Shown here in pieces: positions 23,297 to 30,789 of a stretch of DNA of 41,231 nt; within the stretch, counting starts at the first letter, position 1; every line of letters begins with the position of its first letter. The position numbers were made by a program, and so were the translations under genes. Under the pieces are notes generated by a model. That model saw only the letters and a list, made by a program, of their open reading frames with translations, was not told the origin of the DNA and made no database searches. This stretch comes from JBBDXA01 sp040902585 (GTDB lineage: Bacteria; Planctomycetota; Phycisphaerae; Phycisphaerales; Phycisphaeraceae): assembly GCA_040902585.1 (NCBI GenBank), contig JBBDXA010000066.1:1-41231 (forward strand), given 5' to 3'.

Positions 23297-23998
23297 ATGT
23301 CCGATGCATCGAAAAACACGAAAACCGGCAACGCCGCCAACACCGTCCTGCTGGGCATGCTGATCCTGATCTGCTCGTGCGCCCTGATCATCGCGGTGCG
23401 CCTGCACGATCGCATGACCTCGCTGACCGAGCAGGTGAAGCTGCTCAATGAAGGCAACAAGGTTGCCGCGCCGATGCCTTCAACGACAAAGACGCCTGCG
23501 GTGACACCTGCACCGACAACCAGGACGGACACGACCAAACCGGATGAGCCGCCTGCGGTGCCGCAACTTGTCACGCGTCCGCGCAGCCCGCTGCCGCAGC
23601 CGGGGGAGGAAATCGTCAAGCCCTTGCCCGCGACGCAGCTTGTCACCGGCACGCCCGATCCGGTCAAGGCCATCGCCCCGCCGCCTGCCGCGGGAACGAT
23701 CATTGCCTGGAGCAAAGCTCACGAGCACCTCGAGCAGGAGATCACCGTCGAAGGCAAGATCGTCGCGACGAAGAATATCGGCAACTACTGCTTCCTGAAC
23801 TTCACCGATGAACCGCGCGGCGGCGACCGCTTCCACCTCATCATCTACAAAGAAGCCTTCACGGACTTCGGCGGCAAGCCTGAGGATGAACTGTTGAACA
23901 AGACGCTGCGCGTGACCGGCAAAGTGGAGATGGATCCCAAAGGCGAACGCCCGCAGATCAGGATCAAGAGCAAGGAGCAGGTGAAGGTGGTGGAGTGA
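23297..23998 (+). CDS. Membrane-anchored OB-fold protein
   Basis: 233 residues; ATG 23297 has AGGAG 7 nt upstream. Residues 15-37 form one membrane helix (NTVLLGMLILICSCALIIAV), followed by a short coiled coil (MTSLTEQVKLLNEG), a Pro/Thr-rich linker (about 55-120) and a C-terminal OB-fold (residues 135-233) with EQEITVEGKIVATKNIGNYC, FLNFTDEP and LRVTGKVEMDPKGERPQI. The OB part resembles the nucleic-acid-binding strand pattern of GKI..T.......FLNF found in exported nuclease-associated domains. It is probably exposed outside the membrane. The next gene starts within its stop codon if GTG 23995 is used. Confidence 0.75.
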   Translation: MSDASKNTKTGNAANTVLLGMLILICSCALIIAVRLHDRMTSLTEQVKLLNEGNKVAAPMPSTTKTPAVTPAPTTRTDTTKPDEPPAVPQLVTRPRSPLPQPGEEIVKPLPATQLVTGTPDPVKAIAPPPAAGTIIAWSKAHEHLEQEITVEGKIVATKNIGNYCFLNFTDEPRGGDRFHLIIYKEAFTDFGGKPEDELLNKTLRVTGKVEMDPKGERPQIRIKSKEQVKVVE

Positions 23999-24018
23999 AA
24001 GGGGATAACACGCCCGCC

Positions 24019-24609
24019 ATGAATACGGCAAGTCATCGCCTTCGAGTCGGCTTGGAACAAGAGCTCGCAAAAATCGAGCCTACTGTCATTGGCGATTGGG
24101 CTGGTTGCTACGCTAGGCTCACAGATACCCTTGCCGGAGCCGTCCGTGTTCCGTGCCAGGTGCTGCTCACGGACGGGCGCATTCTTGATCGCGTTTACAT
24201 GGTCGACTGTGGTCGAATCGCAAGCGTACTACGTGAACTGGATGCACCGCGCGTCATTCCTGCGTGCGAAATACGTCAGCTTTGGCCCAGTATCAAACGA
24301 CTCAATCCTACGTTGGTGCGCGAGATGGCGCGGTTCGGTGAACGAGGGATGGGTTGTCCGCCGATCTTCGAATTGGAAACGCGCCAGGGCACCAGATTCG
24401 ATTGGTCCCCAATGTTCGGCAATTCGCCAGACGAGATTTGCAACATCGACTTCCCGGATTTGCCTTCACCCTTTTCGCCGACCGATGTTGTTGCCGTCCA
24501 TTCAGGGGGAATCGGAAGCCCGCGCATCGAGCATCGTGCTGCTTATCTCTGCCAATTCTTCGGCACGAAGTCCAGCGGTTCACTCAATCTTCAGCCTGGA
24601 CGCGACTGA
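24019..24609 (+). CDS. Hypothetical protein, lower GC
   Basis: 196 residues from ATG 24019; GTG 23995, overlapping the previous stop by GTGA, is an alternative that adds 8 residues. No family was recognised. The sequence shows a small beta-rich segment (GAVRVPCQVLLTDGRILDRV) that resembles an Sm-like or SH3-like barrel strand pattern, then a Trp/Pro-rich C-terminal half. It has no signal peptide or membrane helix. Base composition and codon use differ from its neighbours, suggesting recent acquisition. It converges with tmk, 8 bp away. Confidence 0.55.
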   Translation: MNTASHRLRVGLEQELAKIEPTVIGDWAGCYARLTDTLAGAVRVPCQVLLTDGRILDRVYMVDCGRIASVLRELDAPRVIPACEIRQLWPSIKRLNPTLVREMARFGERGMGCPPIFELETRQGTRFDWSPMFGNSPDEICNIDFPDLPSPFSPTDVVAVHSGGIGSPRIEHRAAYLCQFFGTKSSGSLNLQPGRD

Positions 24610-24617
24610 CCACGGTT

Positions 24618-25277
24618 TCATCGGATCCGACCGCGCAGCGCCTCACACAACTGCCCGAACACCGAATCCGCATCGCTTCGGGCATCGATCACGAGGTACC
24701 GCTTGGGATCATCCTTCGCCTGCTTGAGGTAACCCTCTCGCACCGTGCGATGGTAAGCTGCGCCTTTCATTTCGATGCGATCCAGCAACGGGTTGAGCCG
24801 CCTGGACGCGGTCTCCTGATCGACATCAAACACGACGATTGTGTCCGGCCAGCAGTCCTGGAGCGCGACGCGGCCGATGCTGAGAATGTCATCGATCGGC
24901 AGGCCGCCGGCCGCGCCCTGGTAGGCGAGTGTGGAGCTGATGAAACGGTCCGCCAGAATGAGCTGGCCCGCTTCCTTGGCGGGGCGAATGCGCTGGGCCA
25001 CAAGCTGCGCCCGGCTGGCCATGTAAAGGAGCATCTCGCAGCGGATGTCCATCGCGTCGTTCTTGGGATCGAGCAGGACGTTGCGGATCTGCTCGCCGAT
25101 GCCTGTGCCGCCGGGCTCACGCACTTCACATACTTCAAGACCCGCCTCGCGGACGTACTCGGTGAACCGGCGGAACTGCGTGCTCTTGCCGCTGCCGTCG
25201 GGCCCGTCAAAGACAACGAACCGGCCTTTCAGTCCGGCCAGCCAGAGACGAGCATCCGCATCAGGCATCTGCGACAT
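24618..25277 (-). CDS. tmk: Thymidylate kinase
   Basis: 219 residues from ATG 25277; the frame is open for 33 more codons upstream, but these are not family-like. The P-loop GPDGSGKST, the REPGGTGIGEQIR substrate motif, ADRFISSTLAYQG (DR motif) and VFDVDQETASRR are all present. It phosphorylates dTMP to dTDP with ATP for DNA synthesis in the cytosol. The LID segment does not show the Arg cluster of the E. coli class clearly. The start lacks a good ribosome binding site, so Met at 25268 is a possible alternative. Confidence 0.93.
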   Translation of the reverse strand: MSQMPDADARLWLAGLKGRFVVFDGPDGSGKSTQFRRFTEYVREAGLEVCEVREPGGTGIGEQIRNVLLDPKNDAMDIRCEMLLYMASRAQLVAQRIRPAKEAGQLILADRFISSTLAYQGAAGGLPIDDILSIGRVALQDCWPDTIVVFDVDQETASRRLNPLLDRIEMKGAAYHRTVREGYLKQAKDDPKRYLVIDARSDADSVFGQLCEALRGRIR

Positions 25278-25439
25278 GGGGCGAAAGGATACCGCATTTG
25301 CGATTCGAGCGACGTTACTCGTTCGCGGAACTCTCACAACTTGCGGCCTACACACGCTTACATCCTGTATAATCAACTCGACGGCTCCGGGAGGCGTGTG
25401 TTCGCTTCGTCAAACCCTCCGCGCAAAGGCATCGCACCC

Positions 25440-26588
25440 ATGAACAGACAGGCTTTCATGGTCGTCGGCTTGGCCGCGATGTGCGCAGGCACGTTCATCG
25501 CCTCGGCCCAGGATGAATCGACCGCCCCGCCCCGGCGGATTCCTGAAGTCCACTTCGCCCAGATCGATCCGCCCGTCGTCGCACAAAAAGACATCGGCAT
25601 CCACTGCGTCACTTCCAACTCAGTCACCGTCGAGAAGCCGCTCGAGTGCGCGGGCTTCATCTGGTACCAAGGCCGGCTGCTCATCATCAGCGATCGCCAC
25701 GAACACGTGATCTTCACCAGCGCGATCGACATCGACACGCTCAAGATCGCCGCGCCTTTGCCGCATGTCGTCGTCCCCAACGAGCAGTACCTGCTTCAGG
25801 ATGGCGAGTCGATCACCCTGCGCGAACACAAGGACGGCTCGACCTACGCTTACGTCATGTGCTCGCTGAGCAACGATCGCGGCGAACAGTCGCTGCCCAT
25901 GCGCCGACACTTTGCCCGCATGAAGGTGAACATGATCAACGGTCAGTTCGTCGCCGAGCGGGCACGGGTGATCAATGCGTCCTCCATCCGCGAATCGCTG
26001 CACAAGCATTTCGATCAACTGGGCATCAAGCCGTACCGCACCTACTACGAAGCCTTCACCGGGCCGGAGAAGAACACCTACCGCTGGGGCAATATCGAAG
26101 GCATCACGTTCACGCCCGACGGCAAGTCGCTGGTCTGCGGCCTGCGCAATCCGCTGGCGGGCAGCAAGGCAATGATTGCCGTGCTTCAGGGAATCGATGA
26201 AGCCTTTGAAGCGGAGGATGCGAGCCTGATCAAAGTCACGGATCTTTTCCCGATCGATCTGGGCGACCGCGGCGTGAGTGATCTCTCCTGGGATCCGGTC
26301 ACGCGCGGCTACCTGATCGCGGCGGCCAAGAGCAACGGCCCGAAACTCGACAAGGACCAGCCGTTCCCGCCCAACACGCTCGACAGCGCGTTATTCTGGT
26401 GGAGCGGGAGCAAGAAGGAGAAGCCGCGGCTGTTCGCCGTCGCGCCGGACATGAAGCTCGAAGCGATCTGCCGACTCGGCAGCAGCCGGTTCATCGCCGT
26501 CGGCGCGGATGAAGGCGATGAGAGCGAAGGCCGACTCGCCCGTCAGAGTACGCTGACGATTTTGGACTTCACCGGATTCGAGCGATGA
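25440..26588 (+). CDS. Secreted DUF3616-like protein
   Basis: 382 residues from ATG 25440. The signal peptide is MNRQAFMVVGLAAMCAG..., with cleavage after IASA. The mature part reads like a beta-propeller: FIWYQGRLLIISDR, GNIEGITFTPDGKSLVCGLRNP, GVSDLSWDPVTRGYLIAA and LEAICRLGSSRFIAVG. The EGITFTPDG...GLRNP motif is characteristic of DUF3616. It has no known enzymatic role. The frame is open far upstream, through the antisense of tmk, but only the segment after this ATG looks like a protein. Confidence 0.75.
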   Translation: MNRQAFMVVGLAAMCAGTFIASAQDESTAPPRRIPEVHFAQIDPPVVAQKDIGIHCVTSNSVTVEKPLECAGFIWYQGRLLIISDRHEHVIFTSAIDIDTLKIAAPLPHVVVPNEQYLLQDGESITLREHKDGSTYAYVMCSLSNDRGEQSLPMRRHFARMKVNMINGQFVAERARVINASSIRESLHKHFDQLGIKPYRTYYEAFTGPEKNTYRWGNIEGITFTPDGKSLVCGLRNPLAGSKAMIAVLQGIDEAFEAEDASLIKVTDLFPIDLGDRGVSDLSWDPVTRGYLIAAAKSNGPKLDKDQPFPPNTLDSALFWWSGSKKEKPRLFAVAPDMKLEAICRLGSSRFIAVGADEGDESEGRLARQSTLTILDFTGFER

Positions 26589-26708
26589 GCTTTCAGCATT
26601 CAGCTACCAGCCGAAATCCGCAGCGACGATTCTGAAATACTTGAGACCGAACCTTCAAAACTTGCCGCAGACCCGCGTCAGTCGAATGCTGACGGCTGAT
26701 GGCTGACC
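26589..26708. repeat. Inverted heptad arrays (GCTGnnn) around a 70-bp core
   Basis: Left 26591-26611: TTTCAGC, ATTCAGC, TACCAGC. Right 26688-26708: GCTGACG, GCTGATG, GCTGACC. The arms are reverse complements in the conserved GCTG positions. It begins at the stop codon of the DUF3616-like gene and ends 12 bp before the kinase start. Confidence 0.7.
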
Positions 26709-26720
26709 GCTTCGCACCAC

Positions 26721-28262
26721 ATGGATTTCAAGGACGACAACGCGAATGAAGTGGGCCTGGAAGACGAGGCGCAGTTCGAGACCAGCCTCGTCAACGGCGA
26801 GACTGCGCACCTGCCGCAGGCGGAGATCCTCGACGCCAGCCATCACGGCTCCACGACGCACGACAGCGTCGGCGGCTCGTCCATCATCCGCAGGCCCGAC
26901 TGGGTCGGCAAAAAATTCGGGCGCTTCAAACTCCTGCGCATGCTCGGCGAAGGCTCGATGGGGCGCGTCATCCTCGCGGAAGATGTGAACCTGCATCGCA
27001 TCCTCGCCCTGAAGGTGCTGCGCAAGCGCATCAAAGGCATGGACGACGGGCAGGCGGTGCAGCAGTTCCTGCGCGAAGCTCGCGGCGCAGCCCTGATCGA
27101 TCATCCCAACGTCGTGCGCATCTACGAAATCAACGAACACGACGGCTGGTGGTACATCGCGATGGAGCTTGTCGAAGGCCAGACGCTTCAGCAAGTTGTC
27201 AAGGCCGTCGGCCCGCTCTCGCCGCACCGCGCCTGCGTCATCATCGGCGACGCCGCCACGGCCCTCGAAGTGGCGCACGAGCATGGCATCATTCACCGCG
27301 ACATCAAGCCCAGCAACCTGATGATCACCCGCCAGGGCCACTGCAAGCTCACCGACTTCGGCCTCGTGCGTCTCGACGCCGCGGCTGATCCGTTCGACCT
27401 GCATGATCGCTCCGTCGGTACGCCCAAGTTCATGGCACCGGAGGTGATCCAGCGCAAGCAGCAAGGCCCGTTGCTGGATATTTACAGTCTTGGCGCGACG
27501 CTTTACTTCGCGCTGACCGGTAAGCCGCCGTACGTGGGCGAGAAGGTTTCGCACATTCTCAAGCAGCACATGGAGTCGCCCGCGCCGGACCTTCGCAAGG
27601 TGGTGGCGGATTGCCCTGAATCACTGGCGGCCCTGCTCCAGCGGATGATGGCGAAGAATCCGGATGAGCGACCCAGCGCTGCCGATGCAGCCGCGGCGCT
27701 GCATGCGGAGGCGGTGGGCTTCCGCGACGACGCCTCGGGGTGGACCGCAACAGGCGGCATGACGGGCACCTCGGGCGCGACCAGCCCCAGCGGCATGACG
27801 CACACCACGGCCATCGGCGGCTCGACGGTCAACATCGTCACGCAGCCGATCCGTGTACGGCGACGTATCCAGTTCAAAGCGGTGATGTACACGCTTTCAA
27901 CGCTTTCCCTGCTGGGCGCGGTGCTTGTGTTCGCGTACTGGTTCCTGACCCGGCCCGCATCGACCACCGATGCGCCCGGGGCCGCCGCCTTCGCCGAACT
28001 CTTCCCCGAAGCACCGCAAACCTACGGCCTGCGCGAAGCGGGCGATCTGCCCAAGGCTGTCAGCCCGCTGGAGAAACCGCCGGCGATGAGCTGGCGCCTG
28101 AAGCTGGACCCGAGCAGCTCCGCTTTCGTCGCGCACTCGGAGGGAAAATACTTCTACCCCGCCGACTCAGCCGAGGCAGCGCTCATTCCCTCGGACAAGG
28201 TTGAAGGATTTAACAGTGCCCAAGAGGCGCGGGCGAAAGGGAAGTTGCCGGCTCCGAAGTGA
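26721..28262 (+). CDS. PknB-type serine/threonine protein kinase, membrane anchored
   Basis: 513 residues. Kinase domain about 68-330: Gly loop GEGSMGRV, catalytic Lys98 (ALKVL), HRDIKPSN with Asp194 and Asn199, DFG at 212-214, and the GTPKFMAPE activation-loop end. A Thr/Gly/Ser-rich linker (340-375) leads to one membrane helix at about 386-410 and an exterior tail of about 100 residues with no PASTA repeats. It phosphorylates Ser/Thr on proteins and could relay an outside signal. The active-site residues are intact. Planctomycetes encode many kinases of this design. It converges on the HtrA cluster. Confidence 0.93.
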   Translation: MDFKDDNANEVGLEDEAQFETSLVNGETAHLPQAEILDASHHGSTTHDSVGGSSIIRRPDWVGKKFGRFKLLRMLGEGSMGRVILAEDVNLHRILALKVLRKRIKGMDDGQAVQQFLREARGAALIDHPNVVRIYEINEHDGWWYIAMELVEGQTLQQVVKAVGPLSPHRACVIIGDAATALEVAHEHGIIHRDIKPSNLMITRQGHCKLTDFGLVRLDAAADPFDLHDRSVGTPKFMAPEVIQRKQQGPLLDIYSLGATLYFALTGKPPYVGEKVSHILKQHMESPAPDLRKVVADCPESLAALLQRMMAKNPDERPSAADAAAALHAEAVGFRDDASGWTATGGMTGTSGATSPSGMTHTTAIGGSTVNIVTQPIRVRRRIQFKAVMYTLSTLSLLGAVLVFAYWFLTRPASTTDAPGAAAFAELFPEAPQTYGLREAGDLPKAVSPLEKPPAMSWRLKLDPSSSAFVAHSEGKYFYPADSAEAALIPSDKVEGFNSAQEARAKGKLPAPK

Positions 28263-28272
28263 TCCCTCCGCC

Positions 28273-28354
28273 GTTTAGCGGTAGGGCTGAGTCCGCGAGG
28301 CCCACCTGTCCGCCGGGCACGGGTGGCCCTCGCGGACTCGGGCCGACCGCTAAC
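28273..28354. repeat. GC-rich inverted repeat element, family member 2
   Basis: 28273-28303 pairs imperfectly with the reverse complement of 28325-28354 (TTAGCGGT...GAGTCCGCGAGGCCC). The left arm and the following CACCTG match the element at 2640-2764. It fills the gap between the kinase and the convergent HtrA-like gene. Confidence 0.8.
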
Positions 28355-28366
28355 CGTCAACGCGCA

Positions 28367-29617
28367 TCACGGCTCCTTCGGCGCTTCAGGCGCGGGCTTC
28401 TCCTCTTCCTTTTCCACAGGCTTCTCCAACGGCTTCTCCTCCACCTTCGGCGCCGGCGGCGGCAGCGTCGGGTTCTCCACGTCCGGATTCCCGCTGTCGA
28501 GCGTGAGTTCGATCTCCAGTTTTTCCTCGCCACGTTTGATCGCAAGTTTGATCGTGTCACCCGCGATGAACCGGCCCAGCACTGAGCGAAGGTGCAGCGC
28601 ATCCTGAATCTCGTCACCATCGATGGCGGTGATGATGTCGCCCTTTTTCAGGCCCGCCTTCTCCGCGCCGCTCTTGGGCTGCACCGTGTTGACGCCCACG
28701 CCTTTGCCGCCGCCAGCGACAGGACCGGGCATCACGCCCATGCGCCCGGGTTGTATCGACTTGCCCTCTTTCATCTGCCCGATGAGCCGATCCAGCCCAT
28801 GCAGCGGCACGGCAAAACCGATGCCCGAGTCGTACCACTCGACGCCCGCCGCCGCCCCGCCGCCCTGCGGACTCAGGGGCACGCAGATGCCGATGACTTT
28901 GCCATCCAGGTCCACCAGCGGGCCGCCGTAGTTTGCCGGGCTGATGTTCGCGTCCGTCTGAATCGCCTTGCCGCTGATGCGGTTCCTGGCGCTGATGATG
29001 CCGGCGCTCACCGCGGGCTCCGCGTCGCCGTAGCCGACGCCGACACTGATCGACCATTGCCCGACCTGCATACCGCCCGCATCGATCAGCTCGGGCACCG
29101 GCAGCTTGCGATCCGCGGGCAGTTCGATTTTCAGCAAGCAGATTTTCCGTGTCTCATCCTGGCCCAGCAGTTTGGCGACATGCTGCGAGCCGTCGCGCAG
29201 GACGACGGTGATGATGTTGGGCTTGCGAATGAAGTTGAACGTGCTGGTGATGATGTAGCCGTCTTCGCTGATGATCAGGCCGGTGGTCGGGCCTTCGCCG
29301 GGGCGGCTGATGCCCTGCATGCCGCGTGCGGGCGGGCGCTTGCCGGGCGCGCCTTTGTTGGGCGGCTGCTTGGGCGCGGGTCCGCCGGGGATGGTGACGC
29401 CGCCGTAGGTTTCGATGGAGACCACCGAAGGCAGCACCTTGTCCACTGCCGCGCGGAAGGCTTTCGGCGCCAGCCAGTAGCCGATCGGGTCCGCCTTGGG
29501 CACAGCCGCTTGCGGCTTAGCAACATCCGCCTGCGGCTTCGCAACATTCGCGTCATCGGCGATGAGCAGCGCACCGCCCAGTAGAAGTGCCACGAGAGTA
29601 AGCGTGAGATATCGCAT
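28367..29617 (-). CDS. HtrA-like pseudoprotease with PDZ domain (all three catalytic residues replaced)
   Basis: 416 residues with a signal peptide (MRYLTLTLVALLLGGALL...). The trypsin-like fold is recognisable: VSIETYGG, GLIISEDGYIIT, GIISARNRISGKAIQTDANI and a PDZ domain at about 300-375 (EKAGLKKGDIITAIDGDEI). The catalytic positions are changed: the His site (TNNHVV in active HtrA) reads TSTFNF with Phe127; the Asp site reads RKICLLK with Lys158; the Ser site (NPGNSGGP) reads SPANYGGP with Tyr230. It should bind but not cleave substrates. The tail is Glu/Pro/Lys-rich. It is the third gene of a same-strand set with an active HtrA. Two AKPQA copies follow the signal peptide. Confidence 0.85.
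   Translation of the reverse strand: MRYLTLTLVALLLGGALLIADDANVAKPQADVAKPQAAVPKADPIGYWLAPKAFRAAVDKVLPSVVSIETYGGVTIPGGPAPKQPPNKGAPGKRPPARGMQGISRPGEGPTTGLIISEDGYIITSTFNFIRKPNIITVVLRDGSQHVAKLLGQDETRKICLLKIELPADRKLPVPELIDAGGMQVGQWSISVGVGYGDAEPAVSAGIISARNRISGKAIQTDANISPANYGGPLVDLDGKVIGICVPLSPQGGGAAAGVEWYDSGIGFAVPLHGLDRLIGQMKEGKSIQPGRMGVMPGPVAGGGKGVGVNTVQPKSGAEKAGLKKGDIITAIDGDEIQDALHLRSVLGRFIAGDTIKLAIKRGEEKLEIELTLDSGNPDVENPTLPPPAPKVEEKPLEKPVEKEEEKPAPEAPKEP
29504..29521. repeat. 18-bp palindromic insert within the HtrA-like gene (AKPQAA)
   Basis: Exact reverse complement of 20980-20997 in uxaA. It is translated on the minus strand as Ala-Lys-Pro-Gln-Ala-Ala. A diverged copy (AKPQAD) lies immediately beside it. 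Confidence 0.8.
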
Positions 29618-29655
29618 GTTTCACTTTCAATAGATCAACCGTGATGACACCGCGA

Positions 29656-30714
29656 TCACTCTTCCACCGCCGCCACCGGCATCAATCGCACCGAGAGCAC
29701 TTCCGTCTTGCGTTTGAGGATCACCGTGATCTCCTCACCGGGGCGGACCTGCTGGAGCATGTCGTCAAAATCCTTGATGCTGCGCACCACTTCGCCGGCC
29801 ATGGCGAGAATGAGATCATCCTTCTGAATCCCGGCCTTGGCGGCAGGCGAGTCCGTCGTCACGCGATCGACATAAGCCGGGGCTCGCTTGCCGCTCAAGC
29901 GAAACAGGCGGATGCCAAGCTCCGCCTTGCCCGTCGAAGCGGGCGGCGTGACGCCCACGATCGGCGTATCCTTGCCATCCACAAACTGCCGCAGGCGATC
30001 GGAAGGAATCGCGTAGTTCAAGCGTGTGTTGGTGCTCTTGCTCTCGATGATCTTGCCGATCATGCCCGCCAGTTTGCGATCAGGCGTGACCAGCGCGCCG
30101 CCGGGCGCGCCGGGGTTGCTGGTGATCGCGTCGATGATCAACATGTCGCCTTCAAGCTCCACATCCTGGGCTCGCTTCTTTGCATCGATCTCGGTGCGAA
30201 GGGAAACGATGCCCATGTTCACACTCAGCGGCTCATCGCGGTCAGCCACCTTGAACGCATTGCTCACGCTCAACACCCAGTCCGCCTTCTGCACGTTGGG
30301 TTCGGTGGGCAGATCGAAATGCTCGGGCGTCTTCGCGTCGATCTTCAGCAGCACGACCTGCATCGCATCGCTGCGGCGTTCGATGGTTGCGGGGTAGACC
30401 CGGCCGTCAGGCATGATGATCTGAAGGCGGGCGTTGGTGTCGCCCGTGACGTAAATGCCGTGCGCCGTGAGGATGTGACCATCTTCAGAAACGATGATGC
30501 CCGAGGCGTAACCGTGCTCCCGGCCTGCGCCGGCGCCGATGAGTTTCACCGTGCGCTTCTGGGCGTATTCGATCGCGCCGGCGAAGGGACTGTTGTCTGC
30601 CGCAGCCGCTTGCGGCTTCGCACTCGGCGCGGTGTTGTCGGCGCGGGCGATGGCGACGCCGAATCCCATGGCGATGACGAAACTCAGAACTGTACGAACG
30701 CGGGTTGTGTTCAT
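29656..30714 (-). CDS. HtrA-like pseudoprotease with PDZ domain, second
   Basis: 352 residues from ATG 30714, with GGTGA upstream; 15 further in-frame codons upstream lack support. A Sec signal peptide (MNTTRVRTVLSFVIA...) precedes a trypsin-like domain: SGIIVSEDGHILTAHG, DAMQVVLLKI, VNMGIVSLRTEI and NPGAPGGALVTPDRK. The His is displaced by one position (LTAHG instead of LTxxH), the Asp site is Gln119 and the Ser site is Pro204. A C-terminal PDZ domain follows (AAKAGIQKDDLILAMAGEV). It is probably an inactive regulator or chaperone in the periplasm. AKPQAA lies just after the signal peptide. It sits 38 bp upstream of the third gene in the set. Confidence 0.82.
   Translation of the reverse strand: MNTTRVRTVLSFVIAMGFGVAIARADNTAPSAKPQAAAADNSPFAGAIEYAQKRTVKLIGAGAGREHGYASGIIVSEDGHILTAHGIYVTGDTNARLQIIMPDGRVYPATIERRSDAMQVVLLKIDAKTPEHFDLPTEPNVQKADWVLSVSNAFKVADRDEPLSVNMGIVSLRTEIDAKKRAQDVELEGDMLIIDAITSNPGAPGGALVTPDRKLAGMIGKIIESKSTNTRLNYAIPSDRLRQFVDGKDTPIVGVTPPASTGKAELGIRLFRLSGKRAPAYVDRVTTDSPAAKAGIQKDDLILAMAGEVVRSIKDFDDMLQQVRPGEEITVILKRKTEVLSVRLMPVAAVEE
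30604..30618. repeat. Palindrome within the second HtrA-like gene (AKPQAA)
   Basis: AGCCGCTTGCGGCTT, identical over 15 bases to 29504-29518 and again read on the minus strand as AKPQAA. Confidence 0.75.
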
Positions 30715-30789
30715 GACATCACCATTCTTCGATCGCAACGGGCTTCGTCGCGGGTGCACCTTCGGTGCGACGGCTAAACAGGGCGGGGA

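Noticed and set aside
24354..25439. Long plus-strand open frame upstream of the DUF3616-like protein
   Set aside because: It is antisense to tmk and overlaps the 24019-24609 gene. Only the part after ATG 25440 has a signal peptide and protein-like composition. High GC leaves such frames open.
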